The position numbers were made by a program, and so were the translations under genes. Of a stretch of 64,000 nucleotides of DNA, positions 1 through 9,815 are shown one piece after another. Every line of letters starts with the position of its first letter. The first letter of the stretch is position 1. This DNA comes from Candidatus Scatomonas pullistercoris (lineage in GTDB: Bacteria > Bacillota > Clostridia > Lachnospirales > Lachnospiraceae), in the NCBI GenBank assembly GCA_018713515.1, contig DVOO01000019.1, forward strand, positions 25,307 through 89,306, written 5' to 3'. The notes beneath the pieces were generated by a model that worked only from the letters and a program-made list of their open reading frames with translations, ran no database searches and was not told where the DNA came from.

Positions 1-682
1 CCTGCAGCGTCAGCTCGGAGATCAGGCTGGAAGGATCGTCTTTATCCGCGTAGACTCCCTCGATATCCGTCAGGAAAGCCAGCTTTTCCGCATTCATGGC
101 CTCTGCGATGGCACTGGCCGCATCGTCCGCGTTAATATTATAAGAGTGGAAATCATCGTCCATGCCGATGGGACAGACAACAGGCAGAAAATCCTTCTCC
201 AGCAGATCGTAGAGCACCTTGGGATTTACCTTCTTGATCTCTCCCACATAACCGATATCCCGGCCGTCCGATAATTTCCGGTTCACCTTCAAAAGGCCGC
301 CGTCCTTTCCGCTGATACCCACTCCCTGAACGCCCAGGGATTCGATCATGCTCACCAGTTCCTTATTTACTTTGTTCAGCACCATCTCTGCCACTTCCAT
401 GGTATCCTCATCCGTCACCCGGAGTCCGTTGACAAATTTTGGCTCCATGCCGACCTTGCCCACCCAGCGGGAGATTTCCTTTCCGCCTCCGTGCACAATG
501 ATGGGTTTAAAGCCTACCAGCTTCAGAAGAACCACATCCTTGATCACGTTTTTCTTCAGGGTCTCATCCACCATGGCGCTTCCGCCGTATTTTACCACAA
601 TGACCTTCCTGTTAAATCGCTGGATATAAGGCAGCGCCTCGATGAGCACCTCCGCCTTGTCCAGATATTTCTGCATAACCAT
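1..682 (-). CDS. argB: Acetylglutamate kinase ArgB (partial, C-terminus beyond window)
   Basis: Phosphorylates N-acetyl-L-glutamate with ATP, the second step of the acetylated arginine pathway in the cytoplasm. About 227 N-terminal residues are visible; the frame is still open at base 1, so roughly the last quarter of a ~300-residue enzyme is missing. The N-terminal reading shows the amino-acid-kinase signature VVKYGGSAM near residues 27-36 and the HGGGKEI substrate loop near residues 64-70. The start chosen is ATG at 682, preceded by a GAGG at 693-696; a second ATG at 676 is possible. It follows argJ by 28 bases on the same strand, so it belongs to the argC-argJ-argB transcript. Confidence 0.95.
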   Translation of the reverse strand, partial: MVMQKYLDKAEVLIEALPYIQRFNRKVIVVKYGGSAMVDETLKKNVIKDVVLLKLVGFKPIIVHGGGKEISRWVGKVGMEPKFVNGLRVTDEDTMEVAEMVLNKVNKELVSMIESLGVQGVGISGKDGGLLKVNRKLSDGRDIGYVGEIKKVNPKVLYDLLEKDFLPVVCPIGMDDDFHSYNINADDAASAIAEAMNAEKLAFLTDIEGVYADKDDPSSLISELTLQ

Positions 683-710
683 AGCTTTTCATCCTCATTT
701 CCGCGTTCTG

Positions 711-1934
711 TCAGGAACGATAGTCCGCATTAATCTTAATATAATCATAAGACAGGTCGCAGCCCCAGGCCGTGGCCGTCTCTTTTCCCATTTTGAGATC
801 GGCAATGGCGGTTACTTCCGGCGCCGACAGGATCTCGGTGGCTTCCTCCTCGCTGTAGTCCAGCGCCACACCGTTTTCAATGATCTGAATTTTCCCCTTT
901 TCGCTCTCGAAGAACAGATCCACCTTTTCAGGATCAAATTTTGCTCCGGAATACCCCATGGCACAGAGGATACGTCCCCAGTTGGCGTCATGCCCGAAGA
1001 TGGCCGCTTTCGTCAGGTTGGAGGTGATCACCGACTTGGAAAGCGTCACAGCCTGTTCTCTGGTCTGAGCTCCCTGAATCTTCACTTCAAAGAGAGCCGT
1101 AGCCCCCTCCCCGTCCCCGGCAATCTTTTTCGCCAGCACTGTGTTCACTTCCCGGAGAGCTTCCAGGAACCGTTCATAATCCCCGTCCTTTTTATTGATC
1201 ACCGGATTCCCCGCCAGCCCGTTGGCCAGCAGCAGCACCGTATCGTTGGTGGAAGTATCTCCATCCACAGAGATCATGTTGTAGGTGTCCTTTACGACAT
1301 CCGACAGGGCCTCCTGCAGCATCTCCTTGGTAATATCCGCATCCGTGGTCAGAAAGGAAAGCATGGTGCACATGTTGGGATGAATCATGCCCGATCCCTT
1401 GCACATGCCCCCGATGGTCACCGTCTTGCCGCCTATCTCCATGGTCACAGCGGCCTCCTTCTGTTTCGTGTCGGTGGTCATAATGGCCTGGGCCGCCTCC
1501 CTGGCTGCCTCCCTGGAATTGGACAGCAGCGGCACCAGCTTGCGGACACCCTCCTGTATTTTCTCAATGGGGAGCTGCTTTCCAATGACGCCTGTGGAAG
1601 CTACCAGTACAGAGCCCTCGGGGATGTGCAGTTCTTCCGCCGCTACCTTTGCCGTTTCGTGGCAGTAGGTATATCCCTTTTTCCCTGTACAGGCATTGGC
1701 CACCCCGCTGTTGCAGACGATGGCCTGGGCTGTATCTCCGTCATACACAATCTCCTGATCCCATTTCACCGGTGCCGCCTTTACCAGATTGGTGGTAAAG
1801 GTTCCTGCCGCCACACAGGGAACGATGCTGTAAATCAGGGCCATGTCCTTTACATTTTCTTTTTTAATGCCGACGCTTCCCCCCGCCGCCTGAAATCCAA
1901 TCGCTGCTGTCACTCCGCCTTCAATTCTTTTCAT
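711..1934 (-). CDS. argJ: Bifunctional ornithine acetyltransferase / N-acetylglutamate synthase ArgJ
   Basis: Transfers the acetyl group from N-acetylornithine to glutamate, closing the acetyl cycle of arginine synthesis. The protein is 407 residues, normal for the family. The self-cleavage site is visible as GMIHPNMCTML: the conserved Thr (residue 190 from this start) is the nucleophile of the mature beta chain, here preceded by Cys rather than the more usual Ala. A longer GTG start at 1952 overlaps the argC stop, but ATG at 1934 has a strong AGGAGG about 7 bases upstream and is preferred. Whether it also uses acetyl-CoA (bifunctional) cannot be told from sequence reading alone. It lies 14 bases after argC and 28 before argB. 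Confidence 0.95.
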   Translation of the reverse strand: MKRIEGGVTAAIGFQAAGGSVGIKKENVKDMALIYSIVPCVAAGTFTTNLVKAAPVKWDQEIVYDGDTAQAIVCNSGVANACTGKKGYTYCHETAKVAAEELHIPEGSVLVASTGVIGKQLPIEKIQEGVRKLVPLLSNSREAAREAAQAIMTTDTKQKEAAVTMEIGGKTVTIGGMCKGSGMIHPNMCTMLSFLTTDADITKEMLQEALSDVVKDTYNMISVDGDTSTNDTVLLLANGLAGNPVINKKDGDYERFLEALREVNTVLAKKIAGDGEGATALFEVKIQGAQTREQAVTLSKSVITSNLTKAAIFGHDANWGRILCAMGYSGAKFDPEKVDLFFESEKGKIQIIENGVALDYSEEEATEILSAPEVTAIADLKMGKETATAWGCDLSYDYIKINADYRS

Positions 1935-1948
1935 ACTCTCTCCTCCTC

Positions 1949-2989
1949 TCACGGGAATACCGGGGCCATCTGAAGGCCTGTATCTTCCGGGATTCCAAAC
2001 ATCAGATTCATATTCTGAACTGCCTGCCCGGCCGCTCCCTTTACCAGATTATCCAGAGCTCCCATCAAAATAACCCGGTTGGTCCTCCGGTCCAGTTTTA
2101 TATTCAGGTCCACAAAGTTGCTGCCCTCCACCCAGCGGGTCTGAGGACACACATCGGGATCCAGCAGACGGATAAATTTCTCTTTGCCGTAATATTTTTC
2201 ATAGACGGCCCGGAGCTCCTCCTCTGTTGTCTCCCGGACCAGGGAGGCATAGGCTGTAACCAGGATTCCCCGGTTCATGGGAACCAGATGGGGCGTAAAG
2301 CTGATGGTCACCGGTTTTCCGGCCGCATAGGAAAGCTGCTCTTCGATTTCCGGTGTATGGCGGTGTGTCGTAACGCCGTAGGCCTTAATGCTTTCATTTA
2401 CCTCGCAGAAGAGGTTGTCCACCTTTGCCCCTCTCCCGGCCCCGGAGGTTCCGGATTTGGCATCCACAATCAGTGTGTTTCCATCGATAAGTCCCTCCTT
2501 GATAAGAGGATAGGCGCTTAAAATAGAGCAGGTGGTATAGCAGCCGGGATTCGCCACCAGCCTGGCTCCCCGGATTTTCTCCCGGTTAATCTCGCAGAGC
2601 CCGTACACCGCTTCCGGCAGAAATTCCGGTGTGGGATGATGGATCTTATACCACGCCTCATATACCGCCGGATCTTTTATACGAAAATCCGCGCTCAGAT
2701 CGATGATCCTGACCTTTGAAAGGATCTCCTCGTTCACAAGGGATGCGCACAGCCCCTGAGGCGTGGCCGTGAAGATTACATCCACTTCTCTGGCCAGCTC
2801 TTCCATATTGTCATCTCTGCACACATCCTCTACCAGACGGAACATATTCTGGTAGATGGAGGAATATTTCTTATCTATATAGCTTCTGGAACCATACCAT
2901 TTTATTTCCGCTTCTTTATGCCCCAGCAGCAGACGGACAATCTCCGCCCCTGCATAGCCGGTGGAACCGATAATTCCTGCTCTGATCAT
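1949..2989 (-). CDS. argC: N-acetyl-gamma-glutamyl-phosphate reductase ArgC
   Basis: NADPH-dependent reduction of N-acetylglutamyl phosphate, third step of arginine synthesis. The 346-residue protein opens with the Rossmann motif GIIGSTGYAGAE (residues 5-16) and carries the catalytic Cys in NPGCYTT and the catalytic His region THRHTPEI. The start ATG at 2989 has a GGAG-type ribosome site just upstream. It is the first gene of argC-argJ-argB and is transcribed divergently from argG; a good sigma-A promoter is at 3046-3074 and an ArgR-type palindrome lies further upstream. Confidence 0.96.
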   Translation of the reverse strand: MIRAGIIGSTGYAGAEIVRLLLGHKEAEIKWYGSRSYIDKKYSSIYQNMFRLVEDVCRDDNMEELAREVDVIFTATPQGLCASLVNEEILSKVRIIDLSADFRIKDPAVYEAWYKIHHPTPEFLPEAVYGLCEINREKIRGARLVANPGCYTTCSILSAYPLIKEGLIDGNTLIVDAKSGTSGAGRGAKVDNLFCEVNESIKAYGVTTHRHTPEIEEQLSYAAGKPVTISFTPHLVPMNRGILVTAYASLVRETTEEELRAVYEKYYGKEKFIRLLDPDVCPQTRWVEGSNFVDLNIKLDRRTNRVILMGALDNLVKGAAGQAVQNMNLMFGIPEDTGLQMAPVFP

Positions 2990-3045
2990 ACTGTCTCTCC
3001 TTCCATGGCTGTCCGATTCCGGCAGCGCTCCTTTTTCCTGATGAT

Positions 3046-3074
3046 ACTATAATACCACTTTTCTTCCCTGTAAA
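3046..3074 (-). promoter_or_regulatory. Sigma-A promoter of argCJB
   Basis: Read on the minus strand: -35 TTTACA (3069-3074), 17-base spacer, -10 TATAGT (3046-3051). The predicted start is about 50 bases before the argC ATG. Confidence 0.7.
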
Positions 3075-3140
3075 GATACTGCTGAAAATAAAATACCCTC
3101 CGGCTCCGGATGGGGTCCTCCTGCATATTTCTTCTGCACG

Positions 3141-3176
3141 TTGCATAATTATACATCTTTCTTTTAGATTATGCAA
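3141..3176. promoter_or_regulatory. Candidate ArgR operator (nested palindromes)
   Basis: TGCATAATTATACA at 3142-3155 is a near-perfect palindrome of ARG-box size and AT character. It is nested in a larger perfect inverted repeat: TTGCATAAT at 3141-3149 and ATTATGCAA at 3168-3176. Its position between argC and argG fits co-repression by arginine/ArgR; no argR gene is in the window, so this is inference from context. Confidence 0.5.
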
Positions 3177-3277
3177 CCCCCTTTCCGCGTTCACCTTATT
3201 CTTCAATTTTTTCAAAATTCAAGTGAGTGTTCCTGTATTTTTCTCCCGAATTCACACAAGAAAATACGAAAAAGCTC

Positions 3278-3306
3278 TTGCATATTTTTTCTTTTTGATG
3301 TATATT
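3278..3306 (+). promoter_or_regulatory. Sigma-A promoter of argG
   Basis: -35 TTGCAT (3278-3283), exactly 17 bases, -10 TATATT (3301-3306). It lies 37 bases before the argG ATG. Confidence 0.75.
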
Positions 3307-3342
3307 TACTTCCAGTTAATTCAAACCCAAGGAGGAATTATT

Positions 3343-4569
3343 ATGAGCGAAAAAGTTGTACTGGCCTATTCCGGCGGACTGGACACCACTGCGATCATCC
3401 CGTGGCTGAAGGAAACCTTCGGCTATGAAGTAGTCTGCTGCTGTATCGACTGCGGACAGGGAAATGAACTGGACGGTCTGGACGAGAGAGCCAAATTATC
3501 CGGAGCCTCCAAATTATATATTGAAGATGTTACCGATGAATTCTGCGAGGATTTTATTATGCCCTGCGTGGAGGCAGGCGCAGTCTACGAGCACAAATAT
3601 CTGCTGGGCACTTCCATGGCCCGTCCGGTGATTGCCAAAAAGCTGGTGGAAATCGCGCGCAAAGAGGGGGCTGTTGCCATCTGTCACGGCGCTACTGGCA
3701 AGGGCAACGACCAGATTCGTTTTGAACTGGGCATCAAAGCTCTGGCCCCGGACATCAAGGTCATCGCTCCCTGGCGCATGCCGGAGCTTTGGAAGATGGA
3801 CTCCCGAGAGGCAGAGATGGAATACTGCAGGGCCCACGGCATCGACCTTCCCTTTGCCGCCGACAGCAGCTACAGCCGCGACCGGAACCTGTGGCATATC
3901 AGCCACGAAGGACTGGAGCTGGAGGATCCGGCCAATGAGCCCAACTATGACCATATGCTGGTACTGAGCGTAACTCCGGAAAAGGCTCCCGACAAGGAAA
4001 CCGAGATCAGCATGACCTTCGAAAAAGGTGTCCCCAAGACTCTGAATGGAAAAGCCATGAAGGTATCCGATATCATCCGGGAACTGAACCGGCTGGGCGG
4101 AGAAAACGGCATCGGTATTATTGATATTGTGGAAAACCGCGTAGTGGGCATGAAATCCAGGGGTGTCTACGAGACTCCCGGCGGCACCATCCTCATGGCC
4201 GCCCACGACCAGCTGGAAGAGCTGATTCTGGACCGCGAGACCATGGAAGCTAAAAAGAAGCTGGGAAGCCAGCTGGCTCAGGTGGTTTATGAAGGAAAAT
4301 GGTTTACCCCCCTGCGGGAGGCGATTCAGGCCTTCGTAGAATCCACCCAGAAATATGTGACCGGCGAAGTAAAGATGAAGCTGTACAAGGGCAACATCAT
4401 CAAAGCCGGAACCACTTCTCCCTACAGCCTGTACAATGAGTCCCTGGCTTCCTTCAAAACCGGCGACATGTACGATCACCAGGATGCCTCCGGCTTCATT
4501 ACGCTTTTTGGCCTGCCTCTGAAGGTCCGCGCCATGAAGCTGCAGGAAGTGGAGACGAATCAGAAATAA
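3343..4569 (+). CDS. argG: Argininosuccinate synthase ArgG
   Basis: Joins citrulline and aspartate with ATP to make argininosuccinate. The 408-residue length is normal. The N-terminus carries the P-loop-like AYSGGLDTT (residues 8-16); further on are the CHGATGKGNDQ motif that contacts aspartate/citrulline and the SYSRDRNLWH segment typical of ArgG. ATG at 3343 is preceded by GGAGG at 3331-3335, so the upstream in-frame start at 3223 is rejected. It is monocistronic: a strong promoter precedes it and a 23-bp terminator follows. argH is not in the window. Confidence 0.97.
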   Translation: MSEKVVLAYSGGLDTTAIIPWLKETFGYEVVCCCIDCGQGNELDGLDERAKLSGASKLYIEDVTDEFCEDFIMPCVEAGAVYEHKYLLGTSMARPVIAKKLVEIARKEGAVAICHGATGKGNDQIRFELGIKALAPDIKVIAPWRMPELWKMDSREAEMEYCRAHGIDLPFAADSSYSRDRNLWHISHEGLELEDPANEPNYDHMLVLSVTPEKAPDKETEISMTFEKGVPKTLNGKAMKVSDIIRELNRLGGENGIGIIDIVENRVVGMKSRGVYETPGGTILMAAHDQLEELILDRETMEAKKKLGSQLAQVVYEGKWFTPLREAIQAFVESTQKYVTGEVKMKLYKGNIIKAGTTSPYSLYNESLASFKTGDMYDHQDASGFITLFGLPLKVRAMKLQEVETNQK

Positions 4570-4593
4570 CACGGGGCTTCATGCCTGTAAAAG

Positions 4594-4647
4594 AAATCCC
4601 CGCGGGAACACGGAATTCCATGAGATTCCGTGTTCCCGCGGGGATTT
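4594..4647. terminator. Bidirectional terminator between argG and the adh operon
   Basis: Perfect 23-bp inverted repeat (4594-4616 with 4625-4647) with an 8-base loop; the core is GC-rich and both outer ends are A/T tracts, so it can stop transcripts arriving from argG (+) and from the alcohol dehydrogenase operon (-). Confidence 0.9.
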
Positions 4648-4676
4648 TCTGCAGCCGCAGCTTCTGCCCCTGCCGG

Positions 4677-5852
4677 TTATCTGGCCATATGATAAATTTC
4701 CAGCACTTCCTCCGCTCCCAGCGGTTTCAGACGCGACAGCTTCACCGTATCGTTCATGGTGGCATTCAGGGACAGTTCCCTTAAATCCTCCTCAGAGGGA
4801 TCCACGCCCAGCTCTGTCAGGCTTGTAGGCATGCCGATAGCGCGGAAATACGCCTCTGTGGCCTCTATACCCGCCAGCGCCGCTTCTTTTTCGTCCTCCT
4901 TCCGGATTCCCCAGACCTTATCTGCAAACCGGGCAAAACGTCCCGCAGCGCTGCTGTACTGATATCTGGCCCAGGAGCCCCAGACTGCCGCCAGACTGGC
5001 CCCGTGAGCCACATCATACTTCGCGCCCAGCGCCTGCCCCAGCTTATGCACGGAAAAATCCTTTCCTCTTCCGGCCTCTGTCAGATTGTTATGGGAGATG
5101 CTGGAACACCACATAACCTCCGCCATGGCATCGTAATCCTCTTTGTTCTTCATGACCAGTCTTCCGTTCTCAATAACGGTCCGCAGCAGACCCTCGGAGA
5201 TTTCATCGGTAAGCTGGCATTTGATGCCGGGAATAAAGTATCTTTCCATAGTATGCATCATGATATCCGTGATGCCGCAGGCAAGCTGATATTCCGGCAG
5301 CGTAAAGGCAAGCTCCGGATTCATGACCGCGAATTTCACCCGGTTAAAGACCGTATTAATCCCCGATTTTTTCCCGATGGCTTCATTTGTCAGCACTGCG
5401 GAATCACTCATCTCGCTGCCCGCTGCGGCAATGGTCAGCACCACCCCCACCGGCGTGGATTTCGTCAGCGGCACCTTTTTTGTCCAGATATCCCAGAGCT
5501 TTTTATCGGGATTGGCAGCCCCGTGGGCAATCCCCTTGGCCGTGTCAATGGCGCTTCCGCCTCCCACTGCCAGGATAAAATCCGCCCCGAAAGCAATCGC
5601 CTTCCGGACCCCTTCTTCCGCAAAAGCAAGACGGGGATTCGGCTTGACTCCGCCGAACTCTTCGTACGCAATCCCCTCTTTTTTCAGAGATTCTTCCACA
5701 CGCCCGATCAGGCCGCTCCGAACCGCGCTTCCCCCTCCATAAACCAGGAGCACCCGGCTGCCGCCCCATTTTTTCACCTCGGCGCCTGTCTCTTTTTCCG
5801 TATCCTTTCCGAAAATCACTTCTGTTGGTGCGTACTGTACAAAATTCTGCAT
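4677..5852 (-). CDS. Iron-containing alcohol dehydrogenase (butanol-dehydrogenase type)
   Basis: Cytoplasmic NAD(P)H-dependent reductase of aldehydes, family III (iron-activated) alcohol dehydrogenases. The 391-residue protein has the dinucleotide loop VGGGSAIDTAKG in the N-terminal half and the metal-binding set in the second half: Asp and His in ITDIMMHTMERYF, then His in the SVHKLGQALGA and DVAHGASLA segments. It starts with a clear GGAGGAG ribosome site and follows the nitrilase-family gene by 3 bases, so it is translationally linked. The sequence is closest in style to YqhD/BdhA-type enzymes; the true substrate cannot be assigned. Confidence 0.9.
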   Translation of the reverse strand: MQNFVQYAPTEVIFGKDTEKETGAEVKKWGGSRVLLVYGGGSAVRSGLIGRVEESLKKEGIAYEEFGGVKPNPRLAFAEEGVRKAIAFGADFILAVGGGSAIDTAKGIAHGAANPDKKLWDIWTKKVPLTKSTPVGVVLTIAAAGSEMSDSAVLTNEAIGKKSGINTVFNRVKFAVMNPELAFTLPEYQLACGITDIMMHTMERYFIPGIKCQLTDEISEGLLRTVIENGRLVMKNKEDYDAMAEVMWCSSISHNNLTEAGRGKDFSVHKLGQALGAKYDVAHGASLAAVWGSWARYQYSSAAGRFARFADKVWGIRKEDEKEAALAGIEATEAYFRAIGMPTSLTELGVDPSEEDLRELSLNATMNDTVKLSRLKPLGAEEVLEIYHMAR

Positions 5853-5855
5853 CTG

Positions 5856-6710
5856 TCACTCTCCTCCTTCATCAAAAAACTGCATGCTGCTGCTTCGCAG
5901 ATCATACACATCATCCCGTATATTGGCCAGGGAAGGCAGCTGTCTGCGCACCTGGCTCAGATAATTCATATCTATTTCCCCCAGAAGAACTCCTGGTTTT
6001 TCTCCCAGCTGTCCCAAAATATTCCCCCAGGGGTCAATGAGCATTGTATGTCCCCAGGAACGGAAAGCAGGTTTGTTTCCGCACTGGCCCACCGCCGCCA
6101 CGTAACAGGTATTTTCAATGGCTCTGGCCCGCAGCAGCGGCTCCCAGTGCGCTTTCCCTGTTTCCGCCGTAAAATTGGCGCAGTTGATCAGCAGCCCCGC
6201 CCCCAGTCTGGCCATCAGCCGGAACTGTTCCGGGAACCGCAGATCATAGCAGATAGAAAGCCCCAGAGTACAGAGCTCTGTGTCCACCAGGGCAATCCTG
6301 TCCCCTCCGGTAATCTCATCGGATTCCCGATAGCTGGGACCATCTGCAATCTCCACATCAAACAGATGCAGCTTGCTGTAATAGCCGCAGAGAGAACCGT
6401 CCGGCGCAAACACAAGACTTGTATTCCGGATCCGGCCGCTTTCCGTTTTCTGCGTCATGCTGCCGCAGTGCAGATAGATTCCGTATCTGGCCGCCTGCTC
6501 CTGAAAAAAATCCGTCACCGGCCCCGGCACCCGCGTGGCATGTCTCCGAAAATCCACCCCTACGTAATCGGCTGTTTCCGGAAGGATCACCAGGGAGGCT
6601 CCTTCCCCGGCCGCCTGCCGGATCAGATCTCCCGCGGCCTTTTTGTTATCTGACCAGAGATCCCGGCTGTCCATCTGGATCAGCCCTGCCGTAAATTTTT
6701 CCCGATGCAT
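5856..6710 (-). CDS. Carbon-nitrogen hydrolase (nitrilase superfamily, Nit-type amidase)
   Basis: Probable amidase of the nitrilase superfamily, closest in pattern to Nit1/Nit2 omega-amidases that repair deaminated glutathione or alpha-keto-amides. All three catalytic residues are visible in the 284-residue protein: Glu in VILPET, Lys in SKLHLFD and Cys in ICYDLRFPE. The ATG at 6710 follows a GGGAGG ribosome site. It sits between an HD-domain gene (23 bases upstream) and the alcohol dehydrogenase (3 bases downstream), suggesting a shared transcript and possibly metabolite clean-up. Substrate is inferred only at family level. Confidence 0.88.
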   Translation of the reverse strand: MHREKFTAGLIQMDSRDLWSDNKKAAGDLIRQAAGEGASLVILPETADYVGVDFRRHATRVPGPVTDFFQEQAARYGIYLHCGSMTQKTESGRIRNTSLVFAPDGSLCGYYSKLHLFDVEIADGPSYRESDEITGGDRIALVDTELCTLGLSICYDLRFPEQFRLMARLGAGLLINCANFTAETGKAHWEPLLRARAIENTCYVAAVGQCGNKPAFRSWGHTMLIDPWGNILGQLGEKPGVLLGEIDMNYLSQVRRQLPSLANIRDDVYDLRSSSMQFFDEGGE

Positions 6711-6733
6711 AGACTCCCCTCCCTTCTGCCTGT

Positions 6734-7225
6734 TTACAATCCGAACATCCTGCGCAACAGGTCTGTTCCGCTCTTTGTTCTGAAAATTTTTTCTTCCGCT
6801 GCCCGCACCGCGTGCAGTCCCGAGTGATCCTCATAAAGATTCACCAGAAAATCCGCCTCCACGAGAATCTGGTAATCCACTCCCTCGATATCGTGATACG
6901 TATGGTGATGTCCCACCAGATAGCAGATCCGCTCCACGTCCTCCGGATCCAGTCCGGTCTTCTCCAGCAGCTTTCTCGCTTCTGCAGGCCCCTCCTGCTC
7001 CTGCAGCTTTCCGCTGCTGCTCCCGAATTTTTCCTCTGCAGCCTTAATTCCAATATCATGTACATAGGCAGCGGCCTCCAGCCGCTGCTGGACAGCCGCG
7101 TCCAGCCCCTCCCTATGACCAATCAGCCGGGCAAAAGCGTGCACTTTGACGAAATGCTGGATTCTCCGGGGATCGCCCTGAAAGTATTCCACCATCTGCG
7201 CAAATATTCTGTCCAACAAATCCAT
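6734..7225 (-). CDS. HD-domain phosphohydrolase family protein
   Basis: Small 163-residue protein with an HD metal-binding fold: the motif VHDIG around residues 54-58, then GHHHTYHD near 102-109 and EADFLVNL. HD proteins hydrolyse phosphate esters or nucleotides; no substrate can be assigned here. The ATG at 7225 follows AAGGAG. It lies in a tight minus-strand series with the amidase upstream (25-base gap) and the nitrilase-family gene downstream. Confidence 0.85.
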   Translation of the reverse strand: MDLLDRIFAQMVEYFQGDPRRIQHFVKVHAFARLIGHREGLDAAVQQRLEAAAYVHDIGIKAAEEKFGSSSGKLQEQEGPAEARKLLEKTGLDPEDVERICYLVGHHHTYHDIEGVDYQILVEADFLVNLYEDHSGLHAVRAAEEKIFRTKSGTDLLRRMFGL

Positions 7226-7250
7226 CTGCTCTCCTTTCCGGCCGGAATAC

Positions 7251-7988
7251 TCAGCCAGCCTCCGCTTCTATAGCGGCCATCCGTGCTGCGGTATCCTGGC
7301 GGAACTGTTCCCAGGCGTCCGGATGGTCTACGAAATATTTGGGGCACTCTTTTCCTGTTACATCGTAATGCCGGATCACCTGATCCGCCGGTACCTGGAA
7401 ATTCTCGCAGAGCCATGCGGTCAGCTGCACCAGCGACTGATAGGTGGCATCTGTGAACTGTCCGCTGTCATCCGGATGACAGCATTCAATCGACAGCGTA
7501 TCACTGTTCCTGAAATTAGACGCGTAGGATATCTCAGAGCTGGGCAGGCACTGGATAATCTCCCCCTCCAGGCCAATCACAAAATGACTGCTGGCATACG
7601 TCGCTCCCGTATCCTTCAGCCCCTCAAAATAATTTCTATTTTCCTGCGCGGTCGTTCCCGGATTTGCCGTATAATGGATGACGATGCCTCCAATATCCTC
7701 CAGAGGAATCTGCGGCCTGGAATATTCATTGGGAGTCAGAAGCTGTACGTCCATTTCCGGCATCAGGGCTTCCAGATCCCCGGTCTGCGCATCCATGCGA
7801 AGACTTTTTTCATAATTCTCCTGCTCCGCCACCCCGCCCGTCTCCCCGGCCGCTGTCGTGATCCCCCTGTTTCTTACCAGAAGCAGGCCTGCGGCACACA
7901 GCAAGGAGATGGTGACTGCTGCCCCCACCCGCAGATTCCTCTGCCGCCGCCTTGCTTTCTTTGTCATACGTCTTTTCTTTCTCCCCAT
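7251..7988 (-). CDS. Membrane-anchored N-acetylmuramoyl-L-alanine amidase (Amidase_2/PGRP fold)
   Basis: Cleaves the amide between MurNAc and L-Ala in peptidoglycan. The 245-residue protein has a very basic N-terminus (residues 1-20), a single hydrophobic anchor at about 22-42, a linker, and an Amidase_2 domain from about residue 85. Zinc ligands fit His in IVIHYTANP, and His plus Cys in IRHYDVTGKECPKYF. The anchor implies an extracytoplasmic enzyme facing the wall. It starts directly after the guaB terminator and no separate promoter is evident, so it may depend on read-through from guaB. Confidence 0.88.
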   Translation of the reverse strand: MGRKKRRMTKKARRRQRNLRVGAAVTISLLCAAGLLLVRNRGITTAAGETGGVAEQENYEKSLRMDAQTGDLEALMPEMDVQLLTPNEYSRPQIPLEDIGGIVIHYTANPGTTAQENRNYFEGLKDTGATYASSHFVIGLEGEIIQCLPSSEISYASNFRNSDTLSIECCHPDDSGQFTDATYQSLVQLTAWLCENFQVPADQVIRHYDVTGKECPKYFVDHPDAWEQFRQDTAARMAAIEAEAG

Positions 7989-8010
7989 ACTGTACCCTTC
8001 ATATACAAAG

Positions 8011-8050
8011 GAAGGCCGCGCGGATCCCTTATAGGTGTCCGCCGGCCTTC
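8011..8050 (-). terminator. Terminator after guaB
   Basis: GAAGGCCGCGCGGA (8011-8024) pairs with TCCGCCGGCCTTC (8038-8050) with one bulged base. On the minus strand the stem is followed by CTTTGT, a weak U tract, so partial read-through into the amidase operon is plausible. Confidence 0.65.
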
Positions 8051-8056
8051 TATCAG

Positions 8057-9595
<1,539 letters not shown>

Positions 9596-9604
9596 TTAAC
9601 ACAA

Positions 9605-9636
9605 ACAGGAGCCATCGTCTATACGATGACTCCTGT
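9605..9636 (-). terminator. Second hairpin between groEL and guaB
   Basis: ACAGGAGCCATCG (9605-9617) pairs with CGATGACTCCTGT (9624-9636). The one mismatch becomes a G-U pair only on the minus strand, suggesting it works there; it is followed by TTTGTGTT. It would protect guaB from groEL read-through. Confidence 0.65.
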
Positions 9637-9651
9637 ATCTTTACCCAATAT

Positions 9652-9761
9652 GCCGCCAATACTCGCACTCCGGGCTTCCGCCCTCCCTGCTCCTATTGCC
9701 TGATCCATCCGATGGCCATATGCTTTCGCATGCACGCATGCTGCGCATATGACCGCCGTCT
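9652..9761. repeat. 110-bp intergenic repeat, copy 1
   Basis: Identical over 110 bases to 9814-9923. It contains internal inverted repeats, notably CATATGC (9717-9723) with GCATATG (9745-9751), and a GGGC/GCCC hairpin. No coding role is supported. Confidence 0.95.
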
Positions 9762-9781
9762 TTCTCACAGTAAAATAAAAA

Positions 9782-9815
9782 GCGGCTGTTCCGCACTTCG
9801 TGCTCTCACAGCCGC
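9782..9815 (-). terminator. Terminator of groES-groEL
   Basis: GCGGCTGT (9782-9789) pairs with ACAGCCGC (9808-9815), with an inner GCAC/GTGC stem. On the minus strand it is followed by TTTTTATTTTA, a classical intrinsic terminator. It lies between the two 110-bp repeats. Confidence 0.85.

Larger units (their letters stand above)
2990..3342. other. Divergent argC/argG control region
   Basis: This 353-base gap holds no gene. It contains a minus-strand promoter for argC (3046-3074), a plus-strand promoter for argG (3278-3306) and, between them, an AT-rich palindromic segment around 3141-3176 that resembles arginine-repressor binding sites. The upstream open frame leading into argG from 3223 has no ribosome site and runs across the promoter, so it is treated as non-coding. 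Confidence 0.8.

Noticed and set aside
642..1973. Long plus-strand open frame of 443 codons
   Set aside because: It lies fully antisense to argJ, has no ribosome site or promoter, and its composition (His/Arg/Leu-rich) is that of a reverse-strand shadow.
3223..3342. N-terminal extension of argG
   Set aside because: Runs through the promoter and lacks a ribosome site; ATG 3343 has GGAGG and matches the family start.
5004..6653. Plus-strand open frame of 549 codons
   Set aside because: Antisense to the alcohol dehydrogenase and nitrilase-family genes, both of which show complete motifs.
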